This document shows positions 35,800 to 44,733 of a DNA stretch of 44,771 nucleotides, piece after piece. The stretch lies in the IMG/VR virus record IMGVR_UViG_3300046461_000018, positions 1 through 44,771 of that record. One strand, given 5' to 3'. The notes beneath the pieces were generated by a model, which searched no databases, was not told where the DNA came from, and saw nothing but the letters and a program-made list of their open reading frames with translations. This DNA is from a virus. Made by a program: the position numbers and the translations under genes. Within the stretch, counting starts at the first letter, position 1. The number at the start of each line of letters is the position of its first letter.

Positions 35800-37992
35800 T
35801 TACGGGTTGCTCGCGGTTCGGGATTGCGCTGTTTTGAAGTGCCAGTACGCGCCGAGCAGCTGGCCCGGCGTCGGGTTGCTGACGCCGTTCGACTTGAAGT
35901 CGGCTTTCAGCTTCGGCAGCACGTCGTCGGGGATCTGATCCGGGGTCATCGACATCATGTTCTGTGTGGTCGACGGGCGCTGGATCGACGTCACGCCGAG
36001 ATCGAGAACGTGACCGAATGTGACCGACTTCGTGAACAGTGTGTCGATGTGCTTCTCGATGTCGGCTTCGGTGAACTTCTTTCCGGCCTGGTGCTGCGCT
36101 TCGAGAATGCTTTCGTTCACGAACTGGCGGATCGCCCCGACTTGGGATACGGCGTCGGGGTCGGAGTTGAAGCCCGTCATCTTCGGGTACGGGTTGACGC
36201 CCATAGATTGCAGGCGCTGCGACAGCGTTTCGTTCACCGCGCGCATATTCAGACTGCCCGGCGCGTTGGAGCCGGTGTTATTGATCAGGTCGGCGCGCTG
36301 CTTGGACAGTGTCTTGAAGTCGTCGACCGACAGGTTTTGCGCCTGTACCTGCCACTGGTCGTTCGTCATGTTCGCCATGATCTGCGGCGATGTGACGAGC
36401 GTCTGGTACAGCGCCGTGTTCGTCGTGTTCGTGCCTTCAGACATGTTCTTCGCGAACGACTGCAGGCCGGGCAGATCCTTCGGATTGACGGCCGCCAGAT
36501 CGGCAGGATTGATCGACGCCCAATTGCCGCGGTTCGCCGACAGCGTGCGCTGCACCTGTGCGACCGCTGCGGTGTCGCGCTGTTCGATCGCCTGCGTCTG
36601 CTCGTTGTATTGCTGCGTCGCGAGCGTGACGGCCTGCTGCATCCATTCCGGCTTCTGCTGCAGGACCGGGTTCGCGCGCACCTGTGCGATCACGTCGGCC
36701 AGCGCCGGGCGTGTCGTGTTGACGGCACCGGACTGGTAAGCCGCGACGTTCTTCTGCACATACTGCTGCGTCTCCGTCGGCAGGTTCTGCAGCCACGCGT
36801 TCGGCGTGCCTGCGGCCCGGGCCTTCGCCATTGCGTCGTCGAGCGCACCAGGACCGGCGTTATACGCCGCCCATGCCTTCGCCGGATCGCCGTATTTCTG
36901 CACCATTGCCGTCAGGTAATCACGGCCTACGCGGGCGCGCTCCTGCGGGGTGTTGTCGGCAGCGGGGCGAACACCGAAACCGGGGTCGGTGTTCGTGGTC
37001 GGCATGACCTGCATCGAACCTTGCGCACCCTTCGGCGACGTGACGGTCGAGCCGTCGGCGTTCGTCTCGCGGTTGCCCGATTCGCTCTGCGCGGTGATCG
37101 CGACCATCCGCGAGATCGGGCTATTCGACAGTTGCGGCCCGACGCTCGACATTACGTTCGCGACTGTCGTCGCCGCGACCTGCGTGCCGATGTAGGTGTT
37201 CAGCTTGCCGTTCACCTTGAGAATATCGTCGGCCGTCATCTGCGGCGAATACTTCGCCAGCAGTTGATTCGCGTAGGTCGTCTGCCCCTGCTGCAGCGCG
37301 GTGTCGATTGCGCCGACGAGCGCGTTGCTCGTCATCGTCAGCTGGTTGGCTTCAATCTCGGTGGCCGCACTACCGTTGATTTTGCCCGCTTCATACGTCG
37401 CGGCCTTGATCGCCTGCAGCCCGGCGTCGATCTGCTCGGGGTTGTTGTAGCTCAACCCGACCTGATTCGTCGCCAGCTTGACGGTGCCTTGCTGCGTCGA
37501 CAGCGCATACGCCTTGAACTGCTGACCTTCCCACTGCGTCGTTTGGCCGTGGAACTGCGTGGCGATGTCCGAAGCCTGCTGCTGGAACATGCGCAACTGC
37601 ATCGGGTTCGACAGCTTCGCGCTGATCTCCGATGCGCTGTCCGTGAGCTTGCCCGTCATCTCGTCGGCGAGGCTCATGCCGCTCGGCCGCTGGATCGCGT
37701 TGATACCCGTTTGCGACATGACGCCGCCTTGCGGGTTGTACATCAGATCCTGCTGCGTCGTCTTGAGCTGGTTGACGGCGTCGTTCACGCGCGTCTGGTT
37801 CGCGAGATTCTGCGCGTCGATCGCCATCTGCGATTGCGCGTTAGCGGCCTGCCCGAGCGCGTCGCCGGCCTGGCTGAACTGTTGCGAACCCTGATCGAGC
37901 AGGCTCGCGGTGACAGCGGTCGAACCCTGAAAGTCCGGTGCCTGACTTGGGGTAACCTGTTGTGACGGGTCGAGTGACGGGACTACGGGCAT
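35800..37992 (-). CDS. Internal virion protein with lytic transglycosylase domain
   Basis: A 730-residue ejection protein. Residues about 290-400 form an SLT-type transglycosylase: ISRMVAITAQSESGNRETNA (catalytic Glu near 302), then GAQGSMQVMPTTNTDPGFGV and AWAAYNAGPGALDDAM, the G-x-M-Q-x-M-P and A-Y-N-A-G-P-G signatures. The rest is helical and Gln/Ala-rich. It should open peptidoglycan during DNA entry, the job of the transglycosylase in T7 gp16. Here the domain sits in the preceding (gp15-like) protein. AGGGG precedes the ATG, and the start overlaps the upstream stop by one base. Confidence 0.9.
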   Translation of the reverse strand: MPVVPSLDPSQQVTPSQAPDFQGSTAVTASLLDQGSQQFSQAGDALGQAANAQSQMAIDAQNLANQTRVNDAVNQLKTTQQDLMYNPQGGVMSQTGINAIQRPSGMSLADEMTGKLTDSASEISAKLSNPMQLRMFQQQASDIATQFHGQTTQWEGQQFKAYALSTQQGTVKLATNQVGLSYNNPEQIDAGLQAIKAATYEAGKINGSAATEIEANQLTMTSNALVGAIDTALQQGQTTYANQLLAKYSPQMTADDILKVNGKLNTYIGTQVAATTVANVMSSVGPQLSNSPISRMVAITAQSESGNRETNADGSTVTSPKGAQGSMQVMPTTNTDPGFGVRPAADNTPQERARVGRDYLTAMVQKYGDPAKAWAAYNAGPGALDDAMAKARAAGTPNAWLQNLPTETQQYVQKNVAAYQSGAVNTTRPALADVIAQVRANPVLQQKPEWMQQAVTLATQQYNEQTQAIEQRDTAAVAQVQRTLSANRGNWASINPADLAAVNPKDLPGLQSFAKNMSEGTNTTNTALYQTLVTSPQIMANMTNDQWQVQAQNLSVDDFKTLSKQRADLINNTGSNAPGSLNMRAVNETLSQRLQSMGVNPYPKMTGFNSDPDAVSQVGAIRQFVNESILEAQHQAGKKFTEADIEKHIDTLFTKSVTFGHVLDLGVTSIQRPSTTQNMMSMTPDQIPDDVLPKLKADFKSNGVSNPTPGQLLGAYWHFKTAQSRTASNP

Positions 37993-38621
37993 CAGCTAAC
38001 CCCTGCGCGTTGATTGCGGTACCAGTTCGATGCCACGCCCGTGGCCGACGTCAGCAGCGACGACGCGCCCGACAGGAGCGGACTCACCGACGCACCGGCC
38101 GCGCGATATGCCGCCGAGTTCGCGATGTCGCTTTGCTCCTGCTGCGTGTAGCCCATAGCGGCGCGCGCGGCGTTGGCGGTGATCGTCTGGACGTTCTGGT
38201 CGGTGATGTATTTCGTGCTTTCCTGCACGTTCTGCGCGGTGCCTGCGGCAGTCACGTCAATGCCGTTGGCGGCCATCGCCGCGCGCTGCGACGCGACGGT
38301 CTGCGCGCCTTTGGTTTCGACATTACCGGCCTGCGCCATGCCGGTAGAGATCGCGCTCGCTGCGGCGCCTTCGGCGTTCTTCGCGTTCGTGAGAAGCTGG
38401 TCGGCCGACGCGTTATCCGCCGTGATCGTGTTATTCGCCTTGCTCAGCGCGCCGATCAGACTGAATGCGCCGCCGACCGCCCCGAGCGCGAGATTGGTGT
38501 TCGCGGGCGTGAAGATGCTCGATGTGCTGGCCGGTGACGAGCCGCCGAACGCGTAGGGCGCACCGCTGCCCGTCGTCGCGCTAGCGGCGCTGGCTGCGTT
38601 CGCAAGATTGGGCAGACACAT
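37992..38621 (-). CDS. Internal virion protein (T7 gp14-like)
   Basis: A 209-residue Ala/Ser/Asn-rich protein. A hydrophobic segment (LALGAVGGAFSLIGALSKAN) near residue 50 is followed by a long helix rich in Ala, Gln and Asn with few charges, which matches the build of T7 gp14, the ejection protein placed in the outer membrane. The order after the gp13-like gene and before the transglycosylase protein supports this. TAATG overlap upstream. Confidence 0.75.
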   Translation of the reverse strand: MCLPNLANAASAASATTGSGAPYAFGGSSPASTSSIFTPANTNLALGAVGGAFSLIGALSKANNTITADNASADQLLTNAKNAEGAAASAISTGMAQAGNVETKGAQTVASQRAAMAANGIDVTAAGTAQNVQESTKYITDQNVQTITANAARAAMGYTQQEQSDIANSAAYRAAGASVSPLLSGASSLLTSATGVASNWYRNQRAGVS

Positions 38622-39079
38622 TATCGTTTCATCCCGAAGCGGTGGAACGGCAAGCCGAAAACGCCGTAGGGCTCAGTTTCTTTCTGGACGGTAAAGCCAA
38701 GACGCGCGAGCCAGTACACAGACTTGAGGCTGCGCGCGTCTACGTAGTTCAGCAGCGTCGCGTATTTGTCGTTCATTAAGGTTACGTACGCGCGCCCGAG
38801 CCGGGTCAACTGCTTCGGTGCGCGCTCGATCGCAGGCGTGCCCAGCATCCACGGCACGCCGGCATCCCGAGAAGGCGTGACGCCGAACAGGCCTGCGGGC
38901 TCGCCGTCGACTTCGATCGTCCAGAGCAGGGTCGACATCTGCGCGCCCTGCTGCAGGACCGTGAGGCAGTCACGATGCCCGACCGATCCGTGTATTTCTT
39001 CGATGTCGGCCGCGCGCAGATTTGCGGCAATCGCTTCGATATCCCCTTCGCGGGTGTTGCGTACGATCAGCTTTGCCAC
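38621..39079 (-). CDS. T7 gp13-like protein (DUF2833, GNAT-related fold)
   Basis: A 152-residue protein starting at GTG 39079 (AGGTGG lies 6 nt before; a TTG two codons earlier is less likely). VRNTREGDIEAIAANLRAAD, IEVDGEPAGLFGVTP, GTPAIERAPKQLTRLGRAYV and SLKSVYWLARLGFTVQKETE follow the acetyltransferase-like fold of DUF2833, the family of T7 gp13, needed for virion morphogenesis. Its catalytic ability is doubtful, since the GNAT acetyl-CoA loop is not evident. Confidence 0.8.
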   Translation of the reverse strand: MAKLIVRNTREGDIEAIAANLRAADIEEIHGSVGHRDCLTVLQQGAQMSTLLWTIEVDGEPAGLFGVTPSRDAGVPWMLGTPAIERAPKQLTRLGRAYVTLMNDKYATLLNYVDARSLKSVYWLARLGFTVQKETEPYGVFGLPFHRFGMKR

Positions 39080-39081
39080 CG

Positions 39082-41160
39082 TCAACCACCTATAGATGCT
39101 TCGATCGTCATCGACGCGACGATCAGCGGCAGCGGGTCCGACTGCCGGATAAACACCGAGCCGTCTGCGTTCCAGCTCGGTGCAAGGTCAAGCTCGATCA
39201 CACCGGTGATTAGCGCGGGCGGCGAACCGTACGGCTCGGTCGTGCGCTGCTTGTACTGGATCAGGTCGTCGACCGAGGGGCCGGCAAAGACGCCCGACGA
39301 GTTGTGCACGCGCAACCAGACGCGGTTCACGTTCTTCATTGCGCCCTGACCGAAGCCCGGTGCCTGATACGAGAATGGCAGCGTTTCCATGTCGGCCGTG
39401 ATCGGCAGGCCGACTGCGACGGTGCTCGCGGCGTGTTGCAGGGACACGGTCCCGTTTGTCACAACCTGCTGCGGCTGCACGGCGCCGTCGGCGAGGATGT
39501 TGACGGTCTTGCCTTCAAGATGACCGAGCCCGGTAATCGTCTGCGTGGCCGCGCCGGAATACAGCACGCCGCAGTCCACGAAGAAACTGTCGGTGAGCGT
39601 TTCGACCTGGCGGCTATGCATGCGCTCGACATAGCGCACCTGAGCACCGTTGACCGTGCGGTTGACGATTGTGTAGAGCACCGATTCGCTGCCTTCGGTC
39701 ACGACGCACACCGATTCAAAAGCGCCGTCGGTATCGTGGTGATGCCACGCCGACACCTTATTCGCTGGTGAGTATGTCAGGCCAAGCAGATCACCATTGG
39801 ACGAGACGCACCACATGATCGGATACGGGGCTTTTGCATACGCCATATCGACGATGGTGAAGAAGTCGAAAAGGTGCGGCGCCATGAGGCTAATGTCCTG
39901 CGTGACATAGCCGCCGGCATAATAGTTGTACGTCATCTCGCCGACGTGGCCGCCAAGCGCCATCGCATACAGCAGCGAATTGCTGACGGTGACCGGCACG
40001 ACATTCGACGCGCCCGTGTAACCCTGTGGCTGCACTGACAGCGTGCTAGGCGTCAACGCCTGTGTAGCAGAGCCATTGGCGGTCACGGCCCATTCTGCGG
40101 ATGACGTGAGCAGCACGAGTTCGGACAGGGGCACAATATGGCGGATTGTGTTCGCTTCCCGTGCGGCAATGCGGAAGACAAGCGCGTCGGTATCGCGCGA
40201 CGGCGTGCTTGCCGACAGGTTCGACTCGGTGCCTGTGCGCGTCATCCACAGCGTCTGCGGCAGTTTGATCGTGCTCGCGAATACCCGGCGCTGCTGCATG
40301 TAGCTCACGGCGCTGGGGTAGTTCGTTGCACTGCCGAACGGGTTTGTGAGTTCCGGCGGTGTTGTCGCCGTGTCGGGGATGATGTTGTAATCCTGGAATG
40401 TCAGCCCGTTCGGGTCGGACGCTTCCGTTTGTCCGACGTAGCTATAAAGCCCCTGGTATTTTCGGTACACGTTGTATCGCGCCGCGCCCGTGACTGCGGT
40501 CCACGACAAGGCGTTCCAGTAGCCGACGAGCGACAGGTCATTGTTCAACACGACCGGGGCGGACATCAGCGATTCCTCACCAGTGCTCGACAGCGCGGTA
40601 ATCACATAGTAGTAATCCTGAAGCGTCGGCGTGCCTGTCGATCCTTTCTGTGCGGTTCCTGCTACCCCGGTCGGGGGGGACATTGACGAAACGAAACTGA
40701 TCGTAGTGAGCGTCCAGTTGGACGCGCCGAGCCGACGCAGTTCCATCGGTGGATAGTTAGGATGCACGAGCGTCATGACGTCGGCGGATTGCACATAGTG
40801 CAGATCGAACAGGTCCGCTTCAGCGTAGGGCGTCGCCACTTCGTATACTGCCGTGCCGTCGGCGGTCAACAGTGTCTGCCCGTTGGTGTGGAACCGGATA
40901 TAGTTCACGCCGAATTCCAGCGCCATCGTCTGCGTGATGCTGTACGTGAAGGGGATCATGCGCGAGCGGGTCGCACTATTCTTCGTCGCAAGCACGAACG
41001 CGGTACCGGCGCGGTTCACCGCCGGGCCGTGTGGCAGGGTAATGAAGTTGCGGCAAAGCGCAAGCCCGGTCTGGAACTGGTCCAGGTCGACGCGGCCGAA
41101 CAGTTCCGGCGTGATCTCGCCCGCAGCGAATGAGCGCGACAGATTTTTGATATTCGGCAT
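39082..41160 (-). CDS. Tail tubular protein B (T7 gp12-like nozzle)
   Basis: A 692-residue beta-rich protein. It opens MPNIKNLSRSFAAGEITPEL followed by FGRVDLDQFQTGLALCRNFI, the standard start of podoviral nozzle proteins. Later features are YVQSADVMTLVHPNYPPMEL and VYRKYQGLYSYVGQT, a fibronectin-like segment. ATG 41160 shares one base with the upstream stop (TAATG); a longer reading to 41343 is shadow sequence of tail tube A. The protein forms the end of the short tail and anchors the fibres. Confidence 0.9.
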   Translation of the reverse strand: MPNIKNLSRSFAAGEITPELFGRVDLDQFQTGLALCRNFITLPHGPAVNRAGTAFVLATKNSATRSRMIPFTYSITQTMALEFGVNYIRFHTNGQTLLTADGTAVYEVATPYAEADLFDLHYVQSADVMTLVHPNYPPMELRRLGASNWTLTTISFVSSMSPPTGVAGTAQKGSTGTPTLQDYYYVITALSSTGEESLMSAPVVLNNDLSLVGYWNALSWTAVTGAARYNVYRKYQGLYSYVGQTEASDPNGLTFQDYNIIPDTATTPPELTNPFGSATNYPSAVSYMQQRRVFASTIKLPQTLWMTRTGTESNLSASTPSRDTDALVFRIAAREANTIRHIVPLSELVLLTSSAEWAVTANGSATQALTPSTLSVQPQGYTGASNVVPVTVSNSLLYAMALGGHVGEMTYNYYAGGYVTQDISLMAPHLFDFFTIVDMAYAKAPYPIMWCVSSNGDLLGLTYSPANKVSAWHHHDTDGAFESVCVVTEGSESVLYTIVNRTVNGAQVRYVERMHSRQVETLTDSFFVDCGVLYSGAATQTITGLGHLEGKTVNILADGAVQPQQVVTNGTVSLQHAASTVAVGLPITADMETLPFSYQAPGFGQGAMKNVNRVWLRVHNSSGVFAGPSVDDLIQYKQRTTEPYGSPPALITGVIELDLAPSWNADGSVFIRQSDPLPLIVASMTIEASIGG

Positions 41161-41825
41161 TATCGGTTCTGAATCCAGGGCGCGGGGCGTTGAGACTGCG
41201 ACGGGGACCGGCGGCGGTTGTTCGCGTCGTTCGTCTTTGCCGCGGACAGGCTCAGCATGTAGCCCTGCATCATCGCCTTCGTCACCGCCATGCCGGTGTC
41301 GCCCTTGATGACCGGACCGGCCAGATACGCGGCCAGCAGCCATGCGATAGCGTCGACAACCTGCGCGCTGAATTTCGTCGTGTCGGTGATGCTCGCGACG
41401 TAGCGGATAATCGCGTTCTCGAGATTCGTGTAAACGACGCCTGTGCCGTCGGCGCGTGCCTCAAGCTCGTACGGCACGGCCGGCATCGTGAAGCTGTCGT
41501 CCTGCCAGTGCCCGCAGCGCTCGTCGATCGGGTAGAACGTCGGCGCGTTAGGATCGATCAGGTCGATGATGTTGCGGCAATCGCTCGGCGTCTGGTACAC
41601 GAACGAGAAGCCGGGCGGGGGCGTGTCGGTCAGCAGCGCGAGGTTCGCGCGCTTCGTGGCGAATCCCCATTCATGCGACTCAAGCACAAGGTCGCGCGCG
41701 ACCGGATAGAAGCGTGCGCAATGCTCGGCCTGCGCGCTGCCTTCGGGCGGGCTGATGCTCGACACCGTGGCGCGATCGCCCAGGTGCCCAAGCGCCAGAT
41801 TGCAGATATCGACTTCGCTCGCCAA
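41160..41825 (-). CDS. Tail tubular protein A (T7 gp11-like adaptor)
   Basis: A 221-residue adaptor between portal and nozzle. MASEVDICNLALGHLGDRAT, then CARFYPVARDLVLESHEWGF and KRANLALL are the family signature, and YVASITDTTKFSAQVVDAIA leads into the final helices. It uses a TTG start at 41825 with GAGGGG 6 nt before it; there is no nearby ATG in frame. An intrinsic terminator at 41841-41868 lies just upstream, so its transcript probably starts close by or reads through. Confidence 0.9.
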   Translation of the reverse strand: MASEVDICNLALGHLGDRATVSSISPPEGSAQAEHCARFYPVARDLVLESHEWGFATKRANLALLTDTPPPGFSFVYQTPSDCRNIIDLIDPNAPTFYPIDERCGHWQDDSFTMPAVPYELEARADGTGVVYTNLENAIIRYVASITDTTKFSAQVVDAIAWLLAAYLAGPVIKGDTGMAVTKAMMQGYMLSLSAAKTNDANNRRRSPSQSQRPAPWIQNR

Positions 41826-41840
41826 AGCACACCCCTCAAA

Positions 41841-41868
41841 TAGAAACGGGAACCGCGCAGGCTCCCGT
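41841..41868 (-). terminator. Intrinsic terminator between head and tail genes
   Basis: Minus strand: ACGGGAGCC, loop TGCGC, GGTTCCCGT, then TTCTATTT. A 9-bp stem with one G-U pair. It would partly end the head transcript and lower tail gene output. Confidence 0.65.
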
Positions 41869-41893
41869 AATCACTCACCGTTGCGCGAACCGC

Positions 41894-42130
41894 TCAGGTC
41901 AGATCGGCCGGATTCGGAAGGTTGTCAGCGCCGCTGTGCGGCTTGCCGCCGAGCGGGTTATTGCCCGTGGTCTGCGGCTGTGCGGCCTTCGCGCGCCTCA
42001 TCGGCTTGCCGTCTGCGCGCTCCATCCACGATTCGTGAAACGCCTCGTCGTCCGCGATCTCGAACTCGTCGCCCGATTCGCGGAACTGCCCGTAGTAGCC
42101 CTTGGCGGTGGCGATAACCTTGATGCCCAT
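41894..42130 (-). CDS. Hypothetical head-region protein
   Basis: A 78-residue protein. The N-terminus is MGIKVIATAKGYYGQFRESG followed by DEFEIADDEAF, a small beta domain recurring in phage head-completion loci (x-V-x-A-x-x-x-G-Y-x-G-x-x-R-x-x-G-D-x-F-x-I), and the C-terminus is disordered. Similar short proteins lie after the capsid in many podo- and siphoviruses without a proven role. Confidence 0.75.
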   Translation of the reverse strand: MGIKVIATAKGYYGQFRESGDEFEIADDEAFHESWMERADGKPMRRAKAAQPQTTGNNPLGGKPHSGADNLPNPADLT

Positions 42131-42156
42131 GTGTTGCGCTCCGATGCAATCGAAAG

Positions 42157-42176
42157 AGCCGGGCCGAAGCCCGGCT
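42157..42176 (-). terminator. UUCG-loop terminator hairpin after the decoration gene
   Basis: Minus strand: AGCCGGGC, loop TTCG, GCCCGGCT, followed by CTTTCGATT. A perfect 8-bp stem 5 bp after the Bbp16-like gene. The weak T-run suggests partial termination, which would favour capsid and decoration protein over tail genes. Confidence 0.7.
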
Positions 42177-42181
42177 GCTCA

Positions 42182-42637
42182 TTACGCGACGGTGAAGCCC
42201 TTCGCGTAGTCGACCGTGCCGTTGAGCGTCTGGAGATCTTCGACCAGGCCGGCGGTGATCGCGCCTGCGGTCATCGTGCCGACGACCGTGTATTGCAGAC
42301 CGACATAGCGGCGATACTTGCCGTACGGCAGGTCGAGGCCGATCAGGCGGGCCTTTGCGGTCAGGCTCGCCAGCGCAATCGCACCGGTGGTGTAGTGCGT
42401 GATGACGTTGGTCGTCAACGCCGCATCGTCAGCCGACACGAGCGCGATCGCGAGGGACGTGCCGCCAGCAAAAGCGGCCGAACCGACCTGCGCGAACAGG
42501 CTGACGTCCTGACCATCACCGATACCAGACTTGGTGTTCGGGCCGCCGCTCGGCAGGGTGTCGATTACGTTCGTCGAATTCGCGGTGACCGTGACGGCCT
42601 GCGCATCCGAGAACAGGCTTTGTTGATCCATGATCAT
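42182..42637 (-). CDS. Bbp16-like capsid decoration (cement) protein
   Basis: A 151-residue beta-rich, low-charge protein: MIMDQQSLFSDAQAVTVTAN, then STNVIDTLPSGG and KARLIGLDLPYGKYRRYVGL. This start and the LPxGxxRRYVGLxY segment are the pattern of the Bbp16 family from Bordetella phage BPP-1, which forms trimeric turrets or cement on the capsid. The first ATG (42637) has AGGAG at 9 nt. It lies between two hairpins, as expected for an abundant structural protein. Confidence 0.85.
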   Translation of the reverse strand: MIMDQQSLFSDAQAVTVTANSTNVIDTLPSGGPNTKSGIGDGQDVSLFAQVGSAAFAGGTSLAIALVSADDAALTTNVITHYTTGAIALASLTAKARLIGLDLPYGKYRRYVGLQYTVVGTMTAGAITAGLVEDLQTLNGTVDYAKGFTVA

Positions 42638-42668
42638 GGTGTGTTACTCCTGTTTCGTTTAAGAGCAA

Positions 42669-42682
42669 GCCGCCGAAGCGGC
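42669..42682 (-). terminator. UUCG-loop hairpin between capsid and decoration genes
   Basis: Minus strand: GCCGC, loop TTCG, GCGGC, then TTGCTCTTAAACG. A 5-bp GC stem 20 bp after the capsid stop. It may act as a weak terminator or as an mRNA end protecting the capsid message. Confidence 0.45.
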
Positions 42683-42701
42683 CCGCACCTTTGCGCTTCG
42701 C

Positions 42702-43724
42702 TTAGACGACGCGCGCTTCGGTGGACAGAAGCGCGTCGACGATACGGATCGGAATTCCGAGGAACGACGTGGTGATCTGGCCTTGAGCGACTTCGATGCT
42801 CAGCGCGTTCTGCGACTTGTTCAGCGCCTGCACGCGCAGCATTTCGCCGATCGTGCGGTTCACGTAGAACACCGGGCGGCCCATACCCTGTTTCGGGATA
42901 CGCGCCGTCATGCGGATCAGCGTCTGGATCAGATCCACCGGCGACGTACCGTTCACGCCGGGGAACGTCGGCGTGGTCGCCAGCGTGGTCAGATCCGACA
43001 CGTTGATGTTTGCGGCGCGCACGACATAGCGCCAGTCCTTGAGCGCAATGCCGCATTTCCACTGCCAGCGGTCAGCGATCGCGCGGAAGCGGTTGTTGTT
43101 CGCGTCGAACGCATCGATCTCACCGAGATCCTGGTGATAGATGCCGGCCTTCGAGCCCTTCGGGAAAATGCCGGTGACGGTCTGATCGCCCCAGTTCATC
43201 AGCCAGATCGAGCAGTTGTTCGAGCCCGTGCCGCCGCAGTCGATGATGTTGTTCGCGTTCGGTGCGCCACTGATCGCGCCATAGCGCGGTGCGAGGCCCG
43301 TGAAGCGCTCGGCGTTGACCGTCGTGTCGCCGTAGAACAGCGTCGAGGCCATCGTCTCATTCATTGCTTCGAGGAACGAATTGGCTTCAGACAGGCGGAA
43401 CGCAGCCGTGTTGCCGTTCAGGTTCGCGACGTCGACGTCGATCTCGTTGCGCGCTTCCAGCATGCCGGTTGCTTCGTCGACCTGTGCGCGGGTCGATTTG
43501 CTCGGCGGAACGCCGCCGTAGAGCTTGCGCCAGATGACCGTCGGCAGGCCGGTGCGGATCGTCGTGCGGTGACCGGTCGGCAGGTTGCCTTCCGTCCAGA
43601 TCGCATCAAGCAGAATTTCGTTGGTCTGATTGAGCAGTTCGACCACGTCGGCCGTAGCGCCGCTAGGGTCGAGCGATTTCGCTACGTCGAGCAGCGTCGG
43701 ATTCTTCGTGCCAAGTACAGCCAT
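42702..43724 (-). CDS. Major capsid protein
   Basis: A 340-residue capsid protein of the BPP-1-like podovirus type. MAVLGTKNPTLLDVAKSLDP is followed by an N-arm region and LPTVIWRKLYGGVPPSKSTR, then NSFLEAMNETMASTLFYGDT, AIADRWQWKCGIALKDWRYV and a C-terminal FLGIPIRIVDALLSTEARVV, the order seen in HK97-fold capsids of this group. AAGGGG sits 9 nt upstream. It follows the scaffold gene and precedes the decoration gene. Confidence 0.9.
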   Translation of the reverse strand: MAVLGTKNPTLLDVAKSLDPSGATADVVELLNQTNEILLDAIWTEGNLPTGHRTTIRTGLPTVIWRKLYGGVPPSKSTRAQVDEATGMLEARNEIDVDVANLNGNTAAFRLSEANSFLEAMNETMASTLFYGDTTVNAERFTGLAPRYGAISGAPNANNIIDCGGTGSNNCSIWLMNWGDQTVTGIFPKGSKAGIYHQDLGEIDAFDANNNRFRAIADRWQWKCGIALKDWRYVVRAANINVSDLTTLATTPTFPGVNGTSPVDLIQTLIRMTARIPKQGMGRPVFYVNRTIGEMLRVQALNKSQNALSIEVAQGQITTSFLGIPIRIVDALLSTEARVV

Positions 43725-43736
43725 GATGTGCGCCCC

Positions 43737-44405
43737 TTATTTCTGGTTCGGATAGAGACGGTTTTCAATCGGGGTGTTGGCGCGATCTGCCTGCGCTGCA
43801 GCACCCGTTACGAGTTGCCCGTCCTCACTGATTGCCTTGCCTGCCTTGACCATGAACCGGACGATCTCCGGGTGATTACCAAGGCCGCTTTGATTCAGCA
43901 GCGTCTTAAGCTCTTTCGAGCCGAACGTGTCGAGCGCTTTCTTTGCGACGCCCAGGTTCTCGGACAGCTTGTCGCCGCCGATTTCCTTATCCGTCGTGGT
44001 CTGTTCCGCCCATTCGGCGGTCATCACCTTTTGCTGCTCGACCAGCTGCGTCGCAAACCCTTGCGCCTGCTTGACGCCGAGATCCGCGATACGCTGCGCC
44101 TGTTCGGGCGTGAGGCCGAATTCCTTGGCCGTCGTCTTCAGTTCCTCGATCGCCTCGCCTTTCAGCTCGACGCCATCGGGCAACTTGAATTCGTAGACGA
44201 CTTCCTTTGCAGGTTCTGCGGGCTTCGCGTTCGCGTCGTCCGGTTTCGCTGCAGCGGGTTCGGCTGGCTTTGCGTCTGTGCTCGCTGCCGGCGCGTTGCT
44301 GGCATCGGGCGCTGCTGCCTGGCTCTGCGGTGCATCGGCGGGGCTTGCCGTCGTGCTGGTCGCGTCTGCCGGTGCCGCCTGGCTATCAGTGATGGGGTCA
44401 GCCAT
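43737..44405 (-). CDS. Scaffolding protein
   Basis: A 222-residue protein. The first 70 residues are Ala/Pro/Asp-rich and disordered (AEPAAAKPDDANAKPAEPAK). The rest is helical (ELKTTAKEFGLTPEQAQRIA, then QQKVMTAEWAEQTTTDKEIG) with a short C-terminal region that would contact capsid. This plan and the position directly before the capsid gene are standard for podoviral scaffolds. AAGGA precedes the ATG; it overlaps the Bbp19-like gene by 8 bases. Confidence 0.88.
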   Translation of the reverse strand: MADPITDSQAAPADATSTTASPADAPQSQAAAPDASNAPAASTDAKPAEPAAAKPDDANAKPAEPAKEVVYEFKLPDGVELKGEAIEELKTTAKEFGLTPEQAQRIADLGVKQAQGFATQLVEQQKVMTAEWAEQTTTDKEIGGDKLSENLGVAKKALDTFGSKELKTLLNQSGLGNHPEIVRFMVKAGKAISEDGQLVTGAAAQADRANTPIENRLYPNQK

Positions 44406-44733
44406 TTGGTTTTTCCTTTACCTTCGCTTCAGTCGCCATCTGCGCGTACAACTCGGCACCACCGTCGATCGAATGGATCTGTGCCATGAGCCTTAGCGCA
44501 ATGCTGCGTTTGCCTTCGTTGAAGATCGACCAGTTCGCGTTGCCGTCGAACGACTGCTGGTACAGTCGGGCGTCGCCGAGAAGGCGCCACATGAATCGAC
44601 GGCCGCGTTTGCCGCTCATGAGCCAGCGAACATCGTCCAGTTCCATTCCAAGTTCAAACTTCGACTGTTCCTTCGCGCTCGCGCGTTGTTCGTCGAGCGC
44701 GGCAAGGTCGGTCGGATTGAAGTCGGAACTCAT
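44398..44733 (-). CDS. Bbp19-like structural protein
   Basis: A 111-residue protein: MSSDFNPTDLAALDEQRASA, KFELGMELDDVRWLMSGKRG, RRFMWRLLGDARLYQQSFDG, and NEGKRSIALRLMAQIHSIDG. The sequence RRFMWRLLxxA, the SFxGN turn and the N-E-G-K-R segment are the signature of the Bbp19 family named after BPP-1, found beside portal or scaffold genes, with no assigned function. Its 5' end is repeated at the start of the window. The ATG has no Shine-Dalgarno, but the late motif copy A lies 30 nt upstream on the closed circle. Confidence 0.88.
   Translation of the reverse strand: MSSDFNPTDLAALDEQRASAKEQSKFELGMELDDVRWLMSGKRGRRFMWRLLGDARLYQQSFDGNANWSIFNEGKRSIALRLMAQIHSIDGGAELYAQMATEAKVKEKPNG

Noticed and set aside
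38779-38790. Fifth late motif (CGTAACCTTA on the minus strand)
   Set aside because: It matches only the first seven bases, lies inside the gp13-like coding region and has no suitable hexamer at 16 nt.
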